A DNA stretch of 64,000 bases from the NCBI RefSeq assembly GCF_014649115.1, contig NZ_BMSK01000008.1:343002-407001 (forward strand), given 5' to 3'. A model generated the notes under the pieces. That model worked only from the letters and a program-made list of their open reading frames with translations, did not search any database and was not told where the DNA came from. Positions within the stretch are counted from its first letter, which is position 1; each line of letters begins with the position of its first letter. Below are positions 56,341-64,000 of the stretch, piece by piece. Made by a program: the position numbers and the translations under genes. This DNA is from Streptomyces eurythermus. GTDB lineage: Bacteria > Actinomycetota > Actinomycetes > Streptomycetales > Streptomycetaceae.

Positions 56341-56963
56341 CCGACGTCGTCGTCATAGGGGCGGGCAAGTTCGCACGGGAAGTGGCCCGTTACGCCGAGG
56401 ACTCCGGGTTCGTCGTCGCACGCCACCTCGCCGTCGAGGGGGAGGAGGTGCACGCGCCGGACGGAACCTGGACCAAGCTCGCCGCGCATCCGCCCGAGGA
56501 GGGAACGAAGGTCGTGCTCGCCGTGTCCGGCACGAAGCAGCGGCGGGAGATCGTCGAGGAGTACATCACCCCCCGCGGCTGGCAGGCGGTCAACGTCGTC
56601 CACCCCTCCTCACGGGTCGACCCCGCGGCGATCGAAGGACAGGGCAACATCATCGGGCCGGACAACTACGTCGGCGTGCGCACCGTCCTCGGAAGCTACA
56701 ACGTCGTCAACTACCGGTGTACGTTCGGACACCACTCCCGGATCGGCTCGGGCAACTTCTTCGCCCCCAACTTCCACGCCGGCAACAGCGTGGAGATCGG
56801 GGACGGGAACTTCTTCGGCCTGGCCTGCACCGTAGCCCCCGAGGTCCGCATCGGCGACGCCTGCCGGTTCCAGGCGGGCCTGACGCTCTTCGAGAACGCC
56901 GCGAGCGGATTCTCCTACCTCTCCCCGAGTCGCATCAAAGCCATCAAGTCCACCGAGTCGTGA
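56337..56963 (+). CDS. PglD-like left-handed beta-helix acyltransferase
   Basis: The 208-residue protein has an N-terminal Rossmann-like domain (DVVVIGAGKFAREVARYAED). A hexapeptide-repeat beta-helix follows (VNVVHPSSRVDPAAIEGQGN, GPDNYVGVRTVLGSYNVVNY, SVEIGDGNFFGLACTVAPEV). Sialic-acid/bacillosamine O- and N-acetyltransferases (NeuD/PglD) share this build, with the catalytic His in TFGHHSRIGSG. It would move an acyl group, perhaps from the ACP, to an amine or hydroxyl. The GTG overlaps the ligase stop. Confidence 0.85.
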   Translation: MTDVVVIGAGKFAREVARYAEDSGFVVARHLAVEGEEVHAPDGTWTKLAAHPPEEGTKVVLAVSGTKQRREIVEEYITPRGWQAVNVVHPSSRVDPAAIEGQGNIIGPDNYVGVRTVLGSYNVVNYRCTFGHHSRIGSGNFFAPNFHAGNSVEIGDGNFFGLACTVAPEVRIGDACRFQAGLTLFENAASGFSYLSPSRIKAIKSTES

Positions 56964-56974
56964 AGGAAGCGCCC

Positions 56975-58687
56975 ATGAACGGATCGACCGTCGCCATCAT
57001 CGGGGCCGGCCCCGCCGGCTGCACCGCCGCCCTCACCCTGCAACGGCTCGGGCACACACCGGTCGTCTACGAACGTGACACCTTCCCCCGCTACCGGGTC
57101 GGCGAGTCCTTCCTCCCCGGTTCGCTGTCCATCTTCCACCGGCTCGGCCTCCAGGACAGGATCGACGCCGCCGGTTTCGTCAAGAAGCCCTCGGCGACGT
57201 TCCTGTGGGGACGCGACGAGGCCCCGTGGACCTTCTCCTTCACCACACCGCGGACCTCGCCGTGGGTCTTCGACCACGCCATCCAGGTGCAGCGCAAGGA
57301 GTTCGACCAGCTGCTCCTCGACGAGGTCAGGGACCGCGGCATCGACGTGCACGAGAACACACCGGTGTCCCACGTCGACATATCGGACCCCGGAAAGGTG
57401 TCGCTCACCGCCGGCCGGGGAGAGACCGCGAAGCGCCTGGAGTTCGACTTCGTGATAGACGCCGGCGGCTCCAACGGACCACTGGCCCGGAAGCTCGACG
57501 TACGGCGCTACGACGAGTTCTACAAGAGCTTCGCCATCTGGTCGTACTTCCGCCGCCCCGACCCCTTCGAGGGCGACCTCAAGGGGACGACGTACTCCAT
57601 CACCTTCGAGGACGGCTGGGTGTGGATGATCCCGCTCAAGGACGACCTCTTCAGCGTCGGACTGGTCGTCGACCGCTCCAAGGCGGCCGAGGTGAAGCAG
57701 GCCGGCCCCGAACGCTTCTACCGGGACACCCTCGCCAAGGCCGACCGCGCCAAGGAGATCCTGGGGGACGCCGAGATGGTCGAGGAGGTACGGGTCGTCC
57801 ACGACTGGTCGTACGACTCCGAGGTGTACTCCGGCGGACGCTACTTCCTCTCCGGCGACTCCGCCTGCTTCACCGACCCGCTGTTCTCCCAGGGCGTGCA
57901 CCTGGCCACGCAGTCGGCCGTCTCCGCCGCCGCCGCGATCGACCGGATCTCCCGGTGCGAAGCGGAGAGCGACGAGGTCCACGCCTGGTACAACCGCGCC
58001 TACCGGGAAACCTACGAGCAGTACCACGAGTTCCTCGCCTCCTTCTACACACTGGCCTCCTTCACCGAGCCGGAGTCCGAGTTCTGGTCGAAGCGGCGCA
58101 TCAGCACATCCGACGACGGGCGCCTGAACCGCAAGCGCTGGTTCACCCGGCTGGCCGCCTCCAGCGAGGACGGCACCCTGTCGGTGGCCGACTTCCGCGA
58201 CCGCGCGACCACCATGATGAGCATCGGGCGCCACCAACGGATGGAACTGAGCGACGAGTTCACCGACGAGGAGCTGAACCCCGCCCGGGTGCGCTGGATC
58301 AGCCAGCTGACCAAGCGGCTCAACCGCATCAAGCGCCTGGAGTGGAACGGCGAGGAGGTGACCCTCAAGCCGTACTACAAGGTGGACCCCGAGACGTTCC
58401 GCCTGGAGCCCAGGCAGGTCCTCGCCAACGAGGACGGCCTCGACATGATCAAGTGGCCCCTGGAGGAGCGGCACCGGCAGATCTTCAGCCGTCTCCTCAA
58501 GGAGGAGGTCGGCTACAAGGAGCTGATCCGCGAACTGAGCGACGCCGACCAGCAGGAACTCAGCTCACAGATTGTCATCCGCCTCATGGAGGCCGGCCTG
58601 CTGACCGGCTACGACAAGAACGGCGAGCGGGTCGTCATCCAGGACCGCCTCCGCTTCGACGGCGTGGGAACCGAGTACGAGGTCTGA
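56975..58687 (+). CDS. Flavin-dependent halogenase
   Basis: The 570-residue FADH2-dependent halogenase family protein has the GxGxxG start VAIIGAGPAGCTAALTLQRL, FPRYRVGESFLPGSL, the halogenase motif WVWMIP in EDGWVWMIPLKDDLF, and the second FAD motif FLSGDSACFTDPLFSQGVHL. A C-terminal extension from about residue 400 resembles CmlS-type halogenases that act on carrier-protein-bound substrates. Chlorination or bromination of the ACP-tethered acyl group is the likely role; hydroxylation or an inactive variant is possible. GAAGG precedes the ATG. Confidence 0.88.
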   Translation: MNGSTVAIIGAGPAGCTAALTLQRLGHTPVVYERDTFPRYRVGESFLPGSLSIFHRLGLQDRIDAAGFVKKPSATFLWGRDEAPWTFSFTTPRTSPWVFDHAIQVQRKEFDQLLLDEVRDRGIDVHENTPVSHVDISDPGKVSLTAGRGETAKRLEFDFVIDAGGSNGPLARKLDVRRYDEFYKSFAIWSYFRRPDPFEGDLKGTTYSITFEDGWVWMIPLKDDLFSVGLVVDRSKAAEVKQAGPERFYRDTLAKADRAKEILGDAEMVEEVRVVHDWSYDSEVYSGGRYFLSGDSACFTDPLFSQGVHLATQSAVSAAAAIDRISRCEAESDEVHAWYNRAYRETYEQYHEFLASFYTLASFTEPESEFWSKRRISTSDDGRLNRKRWFTRLAASSEDGTLSVADFRDRATTMMSIGRHQRMELSDEFTDEELNPARVRWISQLTKRLNRIKRLEWNGEEVTLKPYYKVDPETFRLEPRQVLANEDGLDMIKWPLEERHRQIFSRLLKEEVGYKELIRELSDADQQELSSQIVIRLMEAGLLTGYDKNGERVVIQDRLRFDGVGTEYEV

Positions 58688-58878
58688 CGCGGACGCGGGA
58701 CGCCCACCGTCTGACGTTCACCGCCGGACGCCGGAACGTTCGAAGCCGGAGCGTCGAAGCCGGTGGGCGCCGCCGCGGACCCGGCAGCCGGGTCCGCGGC
58801 GGCGCTCCGGGAACGGTCCGGAGCCGGCCCGTACCCCGCCGAAAACCGTCCGCCACCACCGCCGGAAGGGGGAGCGAA

Positions 58879-59616
58879 GTGCCGGCCGTCGACGCCCTGC
58901 CCGCCGCCGGGGAGTGCCACCTCTGGTCGGTGCCCGTCCGGACACGCCCCGAGTGGGAGACCCTGCTGGCCCCCGACGAGGCGGCCCGCGCCGCGGCGAT
59001 GCCCGGGGGCGGACGGCGGGACCTGCTCGTCACCTCGCGCGCGGCGCAGCGCCTGGTCGCCCACCGGTACACCGGCAGGCCGGCCGGGGACCTGCGCATA
59101 GAACGCACCTGCCCCCGCTGCGGCGCCGGGCACGGCCGCCCCCGGGTCGTCCACGGCGGATACGACTACTCGGTCACCCACACCCGCCACCGGGTCCTCA
59201 TCGCGGTCGTGACCCAGGGCCTCGTGGGCATCGACCTCGACACCTCCCCGTACCCGGGTGTCCCGCGGCGTCTCATCGCCCGTACGGCGACACCCGGCGA
59301 ACGCGCGGCCCTGACCCGACTGCCCGCGCGGGAGGTGCCGGAGGCGTTCACGCGGCTGTGGTCGAGGAAGGAGGCCGTCGCCAAGCTCACCGGACACGGG
59401 CTGGCCGCCCGGCTGAACCGGATCGAGGTGCGGGGTGATCTCGCCCGGCCCGAGGGGAGCCCCGCCCAGGACTGGCCCGCGTTCCCGATCCACCTGCGGG
59501 ACGCCCGGGTGGAGGGCGGCCGGATCGCGGCCATCGCCAGCACGTGTCGGATCACCGCTCTCGAACCGCGGTCGCTGTCCGCCCCGGCCGCCACCAGGAA
59601 CGCCCGATTCGCCTGA
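58879..59616 (+). CDS. Sfp-type 4'-phosphopantetheinyl transferase
   Basis: The 245-residue protein has the two PPTase motifs, GLVGIDLDTSP (metal-binding Asp residues) and FTRLWSRKEAVAKLTGHGLA. A CPRCGAGHGRPRV segment precedes YDYSVTHTRHRVLIAV. It transfers phosphopantetheine from CoA to carrier-protein Ser, most likely that of the ACP at 53946. The GTG at 58879 follows a GGAAGGGGG run. It lies 191 bases after the halogenase gene and 16 bases before ectA, tying ectA to the cluster. Confidence 0.9.
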   Translation: MPAVDALPAAGECHLWSVPVRTRPEWETLLAPDEAARAAAMPGGGRRDLLVTSRAAQRLVAHRYTGRPAGDLRIERTCPRCGAGHGRPRVVHGGYDYSVTHTRHRVLIAVVTQGLVGIDLDTSPYPGVPRRLIARTATPGERAALTRLPAREVPEAFTRLWSRKEAVAKLTGHGLAARLNRIEVRGDLARPEGSPAQDWPAFPIHLRDARVEGGRIAAIASTCRITALEPRSLSAPAATRNARFA

Positions 59617-59632
59617 CGCGAAGGGAAGAACG

Positions 59633-60154
59633 ATGACAGGCTCACCGTCGGAGAAGACCGCCACCGGCGTCCGCTACCGCACACCCGTTCCGGAAGACGC
59701 CGTAGCCGTCTGGCGGATGGTGCTGGACGAGCCGATGCTCGACGACAACAGCTCGTACCACTACCGGCTCTGGTTCCGGGACTTCGCCGAGACGTCCGTG
59801 GTGGCCACCGTCGGCGACGACATCGTGGGCTTCCTGACCGGCTACCGCCGGCCCGACGCGCCCGACACGTTCTTCATCTGGCAGGCGGCGGTCAAACCCG
59901 GCAACGGCGTCTCGGGCCTCGGCATCGACCTCCTCGTGCACGCGATCGACCTCCAGCTGGCCACGGGGGCGAAGTACGTGGAGACGAGTGTCTCCCGGGA
60001 GAACAAGGCGATCGTGATGCTGCTGCACATGGTCGCCACGACGTACGACGCCGACACCCACAGCGAACTGCTGTTCCGCGCGGAGGACCTCCCGGGCGGC
60101 GACCACGACGAGGTCCTCCACCGCATCGGGCCCCTGAACCCGCGCACGGCCTGA
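59633..60154 (+). CDS. ectA: Diaminobutyrate acetyltransferase
   Basis: The 173-residue GNAT enzyme acetylates L-2,4-diaminobutyrate at the gamma nitrogen. EctA signatures are MLDDNSSYHYRLWFRDFAET, VVATVGDDIVGFLTGYRRPD, TFFIWQAAVKPGNGVSGLGI and ETSVSRENKAIVMLLHMVA. AAGGGAAG lies 6 bases before the ATG. It is the only ectA candidate in the window and lies about 9 kb from ectC, on the opposite strand, directly behind the PPTase gene. This separation from ectBCD is very unusual. Confidence 0.93.
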   Translation: MTGSPSEKTATGVRYRTPVPEDAVAVWRMVLDEPMLDDNSSYHYRLWFRDFAETSVVATVGDDIVGFLTGYRRPDAPDTFFIWQAAVKPGNGVSGLGIDLLVHAIDLQLATGAKYVETSVSRENKAIVMLLHMVATTYDADTHSELLFRAEDLPGGDHDEVLHRIGPLNPRTA

Positions 60155-60257
60155 GACCCGGGGAAGGGCGCGGGGCGCCGCCGCCGGTGAGCGTGTTCAG
60201 CTTGTCGATCTGCCGTTGTGGGGACAACCGTCTTGAGCGGACGGGGGCTACGGGGGA

Positions 60258-61190
60258 ATGGCGATGCTGTACGAAGGGCTTCATCTGGCGGCACTGGTCC
60301 TGACGGCGGGCGCGATCGGGTACCGGCTCGTCGTCGCCGTGAGGATCATCGTGACGCTGAGGGCGGAAGTGACGATCCGCGAGGATCTGTCCGTGGAGGA
60401 GCTGGCCTACCTCGCGGGCGGGCCGCGCCGGGTGGCGGCGACGGTGCTGTTCCGGATGGTGCGGCAGGGCGGTCTGGTCTTGGCGGCGGACGGCACGGTC
60501 ACCGTCCCTGACGGGGTGTACGCGACAGGCCCGGCGGCCGGTGTCGAGCAGGCGCTCGTCGAGGCGGCGGGCATCTCCCGCACCGAACGGGTGGGCAAGC
60601 TGGTCGCCCGGACCGCCACGAGCCGCGCGGTGCGGGCCGTCGGCGACCGCCTGCGGGCGGAGGGCCTGCTGATCCGGACCGCCCTGCGGCGCGCGCAGTA
60701 TCGCGCCCGGCGCCTGCTGTGGTGGTCCGCGGCCCTCGCGCCCGTGCCGACGGTGTGGGAACTCACCGCCGGGACCACCGACCGTTGGTGGGCCGGTGTG
60801 GTCCTGTCGGCCGGCGCGGCCCTCACGGCCGTGCTCGTCAAGCCGTCCCCGGCCTGGGTGCCGCACCGCGTCCGGTCGACGCTCGGCATCCTGCGCGGCG
60901 AACGCGAGCGTCCCCCCGCGTGGCGCCGGACAGGCGCCCTGGCCGCCCTTGCCGTCACCCCTGTCGGCGCGGTGGCCCTCGGCGGACTGTCCGCCGCGCG
61001 GGAGCCGGAATTCAGGGAGCTGGTCACACCCGAGACCTGGCGGGCCGGCGACCCCGCCTTCGGTGACGGCTCCGCCACCGGGCACGGCACGTTCGCGCAC
61101 TGGGGTTCTTGCGGGTATGCCGGAGTGTGCGGCGGAGGCGACGGCGTCGGTGGCGGTGACGGCGGTGGGGGCGGAAGCTCGGGGGACTGA
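60258..61190 (+). CDS. TIGR04222-type membrane protein
   Basis: The 310-residue protein has an N-terminal helix (GLHLAALVLTAGAIGYRLVV), then a wing-like domain with SVEELAYLAGGPRRVAATVL (the family hallmark). Two further membrane segments follow near residues 155-190 and one near 235. It ends in a glycine-rich tail with CGYAGVCGGG. Function is unknown; the family is common and variable in Streptomyces. The ATG at 60258 lies after CGGGGGA. It begins 103 bases after ectA, but no operon link is evident. Confidence 0.8.
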   Translation: MAMLYEGLHLAALVLTAGAIGYRLVVAVRIIVTLRAEVTIREDLSVEELAYLAGGPRRVAATVLFRMVRQGGLVLAADGTVTVPDGVYATGPAAGVEQALVEAAGISRTERVGKLVARTATSRAVRAVGDRLRAEGLLIRTALRRAQYRARRLLWWSAALAPVPTVWELTAGTTDRWWAGVVLSAGAALTAVLVKPSPAWVPHRVRSTLGILRGERERPPAWRRTGALAALAVTPVGAVALGGLSAAREPEFRELVTPETWRAGDPAFGDGSATGHGTFAHWGSCGYAGVCGGGDGVGGGDGGGGGSSGD

Positions 61191-61264
61191 GGACGAACAG
61201 ACCGGATCGCGCGCCCACCCCGGATCCGCTGGGGCAGGTTCTCTTCGGATGGCCTGGCGAGTGG

Positions 61265-61573
61265 TCAGGTCGTCAGTCGGCGTACGACGGTGGCCACGAG
61301 CGCCGCGCCGACGAGGACGGCCGGCAGGGGCAGTCGGCACCGGCGGAGCAACGGGACGGCCGTCAGGGCCGCCAGGAGGGCGGGGTCCACCGTCCGCCAC
61401 CTGTCACCGGCGACACCGGTCGTGACGAGACCTGCCAGCAGGGCGGGGGCCATGAGCGCGACCACCGCCCGGGTACGAGGCGACAGTTCGCGCTCGCCGA
61501 GCGCCGTCGGGCCGGCGGCCTTGAGAGCGAAGCCGAGGACGGCGACGGCTGCGATGGCCGGCCAGGGGGTCAC
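61265..61573 (-). CDS. azlD: AzlD-type branched-chain amino acid exporter subunit
   Basis: The 102-residue protein has about three to four membrane segments (TPWPAIAAVAVLGFALKAAG, VVALMAPALLAGLVTTG, LPAVLVGAALVATVVRRL). This is the AzlD partner that works with AzlC. The GTG start overlaps the azlC stop (GTGA), so translation is coupled. The pair exports branched-chain amino acids or analogues in characterised cases; the substrate here is inferred. Confidence 0.85.
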   Translation of the reverse strand: MTPWPAIAAVAVLGFALKAAGPTALGERELSPRTRAVVALMAPALLAGLVTTGVAGDRWRTVDPALLAALTAVPLLRRCRLPLPAVLVGAALVATVVRRLTT

Positions 61574-62334
61574 CGCACGGGCTCCGTTCCGCGCTCGTCG
61601 TTCGCCTGCGGCCGGCGCGGACCGCCCCGGTCCTCCTTCGGCAGGGGGCGCGCCAGGGCCACCAGGGAGGCGCAGGCGGCGCCGATCAGCGCCGGCCCGG
61701 CGGGGAGGAGGAAGGACAGCCCCGCGGCGATGACTCCGCCCACCAGCGCGGTCGTCCAGTAGGAACGGTCGGCGCCCGGCGCGTCGAGAAGGAGGAACAG
61801 GAACATGGCGGGCGCCACCACGTCCAGGCCGAGAGCGTCCAGCAGACGGGGACTGGGCGCCAGCACCACACCGAGCGCCGTGCCCACGACCCACAGGACC
61901 CACTGGACGGTGCTGGCGGCGAAGAGCACCCGCCGGTCGAAGCGACCACCCCCCAGGTGCGCGGCGGCCCACGAGCCGTCCACCACCGCCTGGGCCTCCA
62001 CGGCCCGGCGCAACCGGCCTCCGCGGAGGGCACCGGAGGCCGCCACGCCCATGGGCAGGAAACGCGCGTTGACGAGGGCGGCGGCGACGACGGCCGACGC
62101 GACCCCGCCGCCCGCGCCGAGCGCCGAGACGAGGGCGAACTGCGCCGAAGCGGAGAAGACGGCCATCGAGCACAGGACGGCGCCGGCCGCCGCCCAGCCC
62201 TGCGACTGGGTGATCGCCCCGAAACTCACCGCCAGCAGGAACGAAGCCGTCCCGAGCGCGCACCCGACGCGCAGTCCCGCGCGCAGGCCTTGTCGGGGTA
62301 ACGCGCCCTGGTGAGGGGCCAGTTCCTTGGACAT
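61570..62334 (-). CDS. azlC: AzlC-type branched-chain amino acid exporter subunit
   Basis: This protein of about 254 residues has roughly seven membrane segments. It starts VGCALGTASFLLAVSFGAIT, with SMAVFSASAQFALVSALGAG and ALVNARFLPMGVAASGALRG, the AzlC signature. The ATG at 62334 is taken; an ATG at 62361 would add nine residues, and neither has a strong ribosome binding site. It is divergent from a CGNR regulator 56 bases away, which probably controls it. Confidence 0.88.
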   Translation of the reverse strand: MSKELAPHQGALPRQGLRAGLRVGCALGTASFLLAVSFGAITQSQGWAAAGAVLCSMAVFSASAQFALVSALGAGGGVASAVVAAALVNARFLPMGVAASGALRGGRLRRAVEAQAVVDGSWAAAHLGGGRFDRRVLFAASTVQWVLWVVGTALGVVLAPSPRLLDALGLDVVAPAMFLFLLLDAPGADRSYWTTALVGGVIAAGLSFLLPAGPALIGAACASLVALARPLPKEDRGGPRRPQANDERGTEPVR

Positions 62335-62390
62335 GACCCACAGCCTAACAGGCATAAGCATGTATGACCATTAGGTAGCGGTTCGTTAGG

Positions 62391-63062
62391 GTGGTGAAGG
62401 TGAACAGAGCCCAGGACACGACCGGGAGGGGACCCGCGGCGCGCCCCGACCATGCCGAAGTGGCCCTTGTCGGCGGGCATCCCGTCCTCGACTTCGCCAA
62501 TACCGTCGCCTGGCGCACGGACCCCCGTCGCCGTGTCGCTCGTGTGGAGGGAGTCGAGGCGTGGATCCGCTGGGCAGGCCGCGTCGGGCTGTTCACGGCC
62601 GGGGAAGCCACGACGCTGCCGCGCCCCGAGGGGGTCGGCGGGAACGAGCGGGATGACCCGTCCCGTGCCTCCTGTGATCTCACCGGGCTGGAGACCTTCC
62701 GGAGCGCCCTGTGGGAGGTGCTGGACGCGTTGACCGACCGCGGTCCGCTGCCGGCCGGCCCCTGGGAGACCTTGCGCCGGTCGTTCGTGACGGCTCGTCA
62801 GGAAGCTGTTCTGCCACCCGAGTTGCCGTTGCGCTGGCAGGTGCGGGTGAACGGGTTCGAGGACCTCGTCCACGCCCTGGCGCTGCAGGCCGGCGAACTC
62901 CTCGCCGGCCCGCTCGTGCAGCGGATCCGGCGCTGCGAGGGCCCGGGATGCGGATGGTTCTTCCTGGACCGCAGCCGCAGCGGCACGCGCCGCTGGTGCA
63001 GCTCCGGTGACTGCGGCAACCGGGACCGCGCCCGCCGCCACTACCACCGTACCCGCCCCTGA
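62391..63062 (+). CDS. CGNR zinc-finger/ABATE-domain regulator
   Basis: The 223-residue protein has an N-terminal ABATE domain (GGHPVLDFANTVAWR...) and a C-terminal CGNR zinc finger (RCEGPGCGWFFLDRSRSGTR, CSSGDCGNRDRARRHYHR), with all four Cys ligands visible. Such proteins are transcription regulators. The GTG at 62391 is the first of several close GTGs. In the short gap to azlC, CCTAA (62344-62348) and TTAGG (62371-62375) form a spaced inverted repeat that could be the operator. Confidence 0.87.
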   Translation: MVKVNRAQDTTGRGPAARPDHAEVALVGGHPVLDFANTVAWRTDPRRRVARVEGVEAWIRWAGRVGLFTAGEATTLPRPEGVGGNERDDPSRASCDLTGLETFRSALWEVLDALTDRGPLPAGPWETLRRSFVTARQEAVLPPELPLRWQVRVNGFEDLVHALALQAGELLAGPLVQRIRRCEGPGCGWFFLDRSRSGTRRWCSSGDCGNRDRARRHYHRTRP

Positions 63063-63221
63063 GCCGCCCGCCGGCACGCGTCCGTGGCCGGGCCCGTCCG
63101 CAGGTCGGTCGGGGAAGCGGTGGCGTTCCGTGGTGACACCCCGCTGCCCGAGCGGTGTCCGGTCCGCGCGCGGTCGCGGAACCCGACGGCCGTCCCTCAC
63201 GCCGGACGTGCTGTGACACGG

Positions 63222-63253
63222 CACCGCCCGGTCCCATGCGGGGCCGGGCGGTG
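63222..63253. terminator. Hairpin terminator at the xylanase gene end
   Basis: CACCGCCCGGTCCC (63222-63235) pairs with GGGGCCGGGCGGTG (63240-63253), one G-U type pair, around a 4-base loop. It lies 8 bases beyond the stop of the leftward xylanase gene and also beyond the end of the convergent CGNR gene. Confidence 0.85.
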
Positions 63254-63261
63254 ATCGTGTG

Positions 63262-64000
63262 TCAGGACGCCGTGCAGGACCCGAGCGTCGGAGCGGCCGA
63301 GTTGCCGTTCTTCATGACCGTGAAGCCGAAGCTGGTCGAGGCGCCCGCCGCGAGACTGCCGTTGTAGGTGGTGGAGCGTACCGTCGCCACGTCGCCGTTC
63401 CAGGTCGGGCTGCCGTTCCACAGCGCCGACACCTTCTGCCCGGAGGGGAAGGTGAGGGTCACGGACCAGTTGGTGATCGGCGCGGAGCCGGCCGTCACGG
63501 TGACCTGGCCGTTGTAGCCGTCGGTCCAGTCGGAGGTGCGGTCGTAGGCGACGGTGCACGCCGCACCGGGGTTGCCGCCGTCGTCACCCCCGCCCCCGCC
63601 GCCGCTCCCGGTACCGCCGAGCGTGGTCAGCACGGCGGTGTACGCGGGCTTCTCGGCGTAGTTGGAGTCGAAGAGCAGCGGGGTGCCGCTGGAGCGCCAG
63701 GAGTACTTGTCGGTGATGCCCCAGACGGTGATGCCGGTGCAGCGGGTGACGGCCAGGCAGGCCTTGACGACGTTGGCGTAGTTGTTCGCCTGTGCGGTGC
63801 CGGAGCCTTCGATGTCGAGTTCGGTGATCTGGACGTCGACGCCGAGGTCGGCGAAGCGCTGGAGGTTGGCCTGGTAGTCGGAGGGGACCGGGGAGGCGCT
63901 GTTGAAGTGGGACTGGAAGCCGACGCAGTCGATCGGTACGCCGCGGGACTTGAAGTCCTTGACCATGTTGTAGACGGCGTTGCTCTTGGCGTTGACGCCG
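63262..64000 (-). CDS. GH10 endo-1,4-beta-xylanase with CBM2 (3' part, cut by window)
   Basis: The frame is open to the window end, so the 5' part of the gene lies beyond 64000. The visible 246 residues hold the end of a GH10 catalytic domain with the nucleophile Glu in VQITELDIEGSG and FQSHFNSASPVPSDYQANLQ and ITVWGITDKYSWRSSGTPLL. A GSGGGGGGDDGG linker follows. The C-terminal cellulose-binding CBM2 has WTDGYNGQVTVTAGSAPITN, TFPSGQKVSALWNGSPTWNG and paired Cys at both ends. This architecture matches secreted Streptomyces XlnA-like xylanases. Confidence 0.92.
   Translation of the reverse strand, partial: GVNAKSNAVYNMVKDFKSRGVPIDCVGFQSHFNSASPVPSDYQANLQRFADLGVDVQITELDIEGSGTAQANNYANVVKACLAVTRCTGITVWGITDKYSWRSSGTPLLFDSNYAEKPAYTAVLTTLGGTGSGGGGGGDDGGNPGAACTVAYDRTSDWTDGYNGQVTVTAGSAPITNWSVTLTFPSGQKVSALWNGSPTWNGDVATVRSTTYNGSLAAGASTSFGFTVMKNGNSAAPTLGSCTAS

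Overview
The window looks like chromosomal DNA of a Streptomyces or close relative. The GC content is very high, GTG starts are frequent, Shine-Dalgarno sites are GGAGG-like, and the gene families are typical of Streptomyces: StrR/ParB-type and XRE/MmyB regulators, DasR-type operators, secreted chitin- and xylan-degrading enzymes, PD40 propellers, DUF6584, TIGR04222 and CGNR proteins. I see no rRNA, tRNA, CRISPR array, transposase or phage gene.

Left part (1-24.5 kb). An oligopeptide-type ABC importer is read leftward (permease C, binding protein, permease B, fused double ATPase). Next comes a sulfur block on the minus strand: metX-metY, then a sulfonate importer with a TauD-type dioxygenase. 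That importer is preceded by a Cys-rich leader peptide with a good promoter, so cysteine-dependent attenuation is likely. A PD40 gene fragment, a zinc alcohol dehydrogenase with a divergent XRE regulator, a metallo-hydrolase and a frameshifted membrane-protein gene follow. A purine-catabolism block comes next: a guanine-type deaminase, then xdhABC behind a promoter and a second small Cys-ending ORF. A secreted beta-propeller phytase closes this part.

Middle (24.5-38 kb). This holds a secreted chitin-active LPMO under two DasR-like operators, a complete PD40 protein, a nitroreductase with a divergent Lrp regulator, a secreted L,D-transpeptidase-like protein, and two decayed genes (a two-domain VOC protein with a one-base frameshift and a ketosynthase with deletions). 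It also has an unusual HTH-coiled coil-receiver protein, a FAD monooxygenase, an APH-type kinase, small membrane or secreted proteins and a DUF4232 lipoprotein.

38.4-43.8 kb. Five minus-strand genes, each overlapping the next by 4 bases, encode an OleA-like thiolase/KAS III, a family 2 glycosyltransferase, an OleC-like AMP ligase, a cytochrome P450 and an OleD-like reductase. This looks like a beta-lactone/olefin-type (Ole) pathway in which OleB is absent and a P450 and a glycosyltransferase are present.

46.2-60.2 kb is the most interesting region. All four ectoine genes are present but are not arranged as ectABCD. ectC, ectD, an MFS exporter and ectB run leftward. ectA lies about 9 kb away on the plus strand, as the last gene of a compact natural-product-like cluster: StrR-like regulator, CPA2 antiporter, acyl carrier protein, SDR, AMP ligase, PglD-like acyltransferase, WxWxIP flavin halogenase and phosphopantetheinyl transferase. 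The cluster has no ketosynthase and no NRPS module. It may make a (halo)acyl group and hand it to an ectoine-type or diaminobutyrate-type amine, or it may simply have been inserted into an ectoine locus.

The right edge holds a TIGR04222 membrane protein, azlCD with a divergent CGNR regulator, and the 3' end of a GH10-CBM2 xylanase cut by the window.
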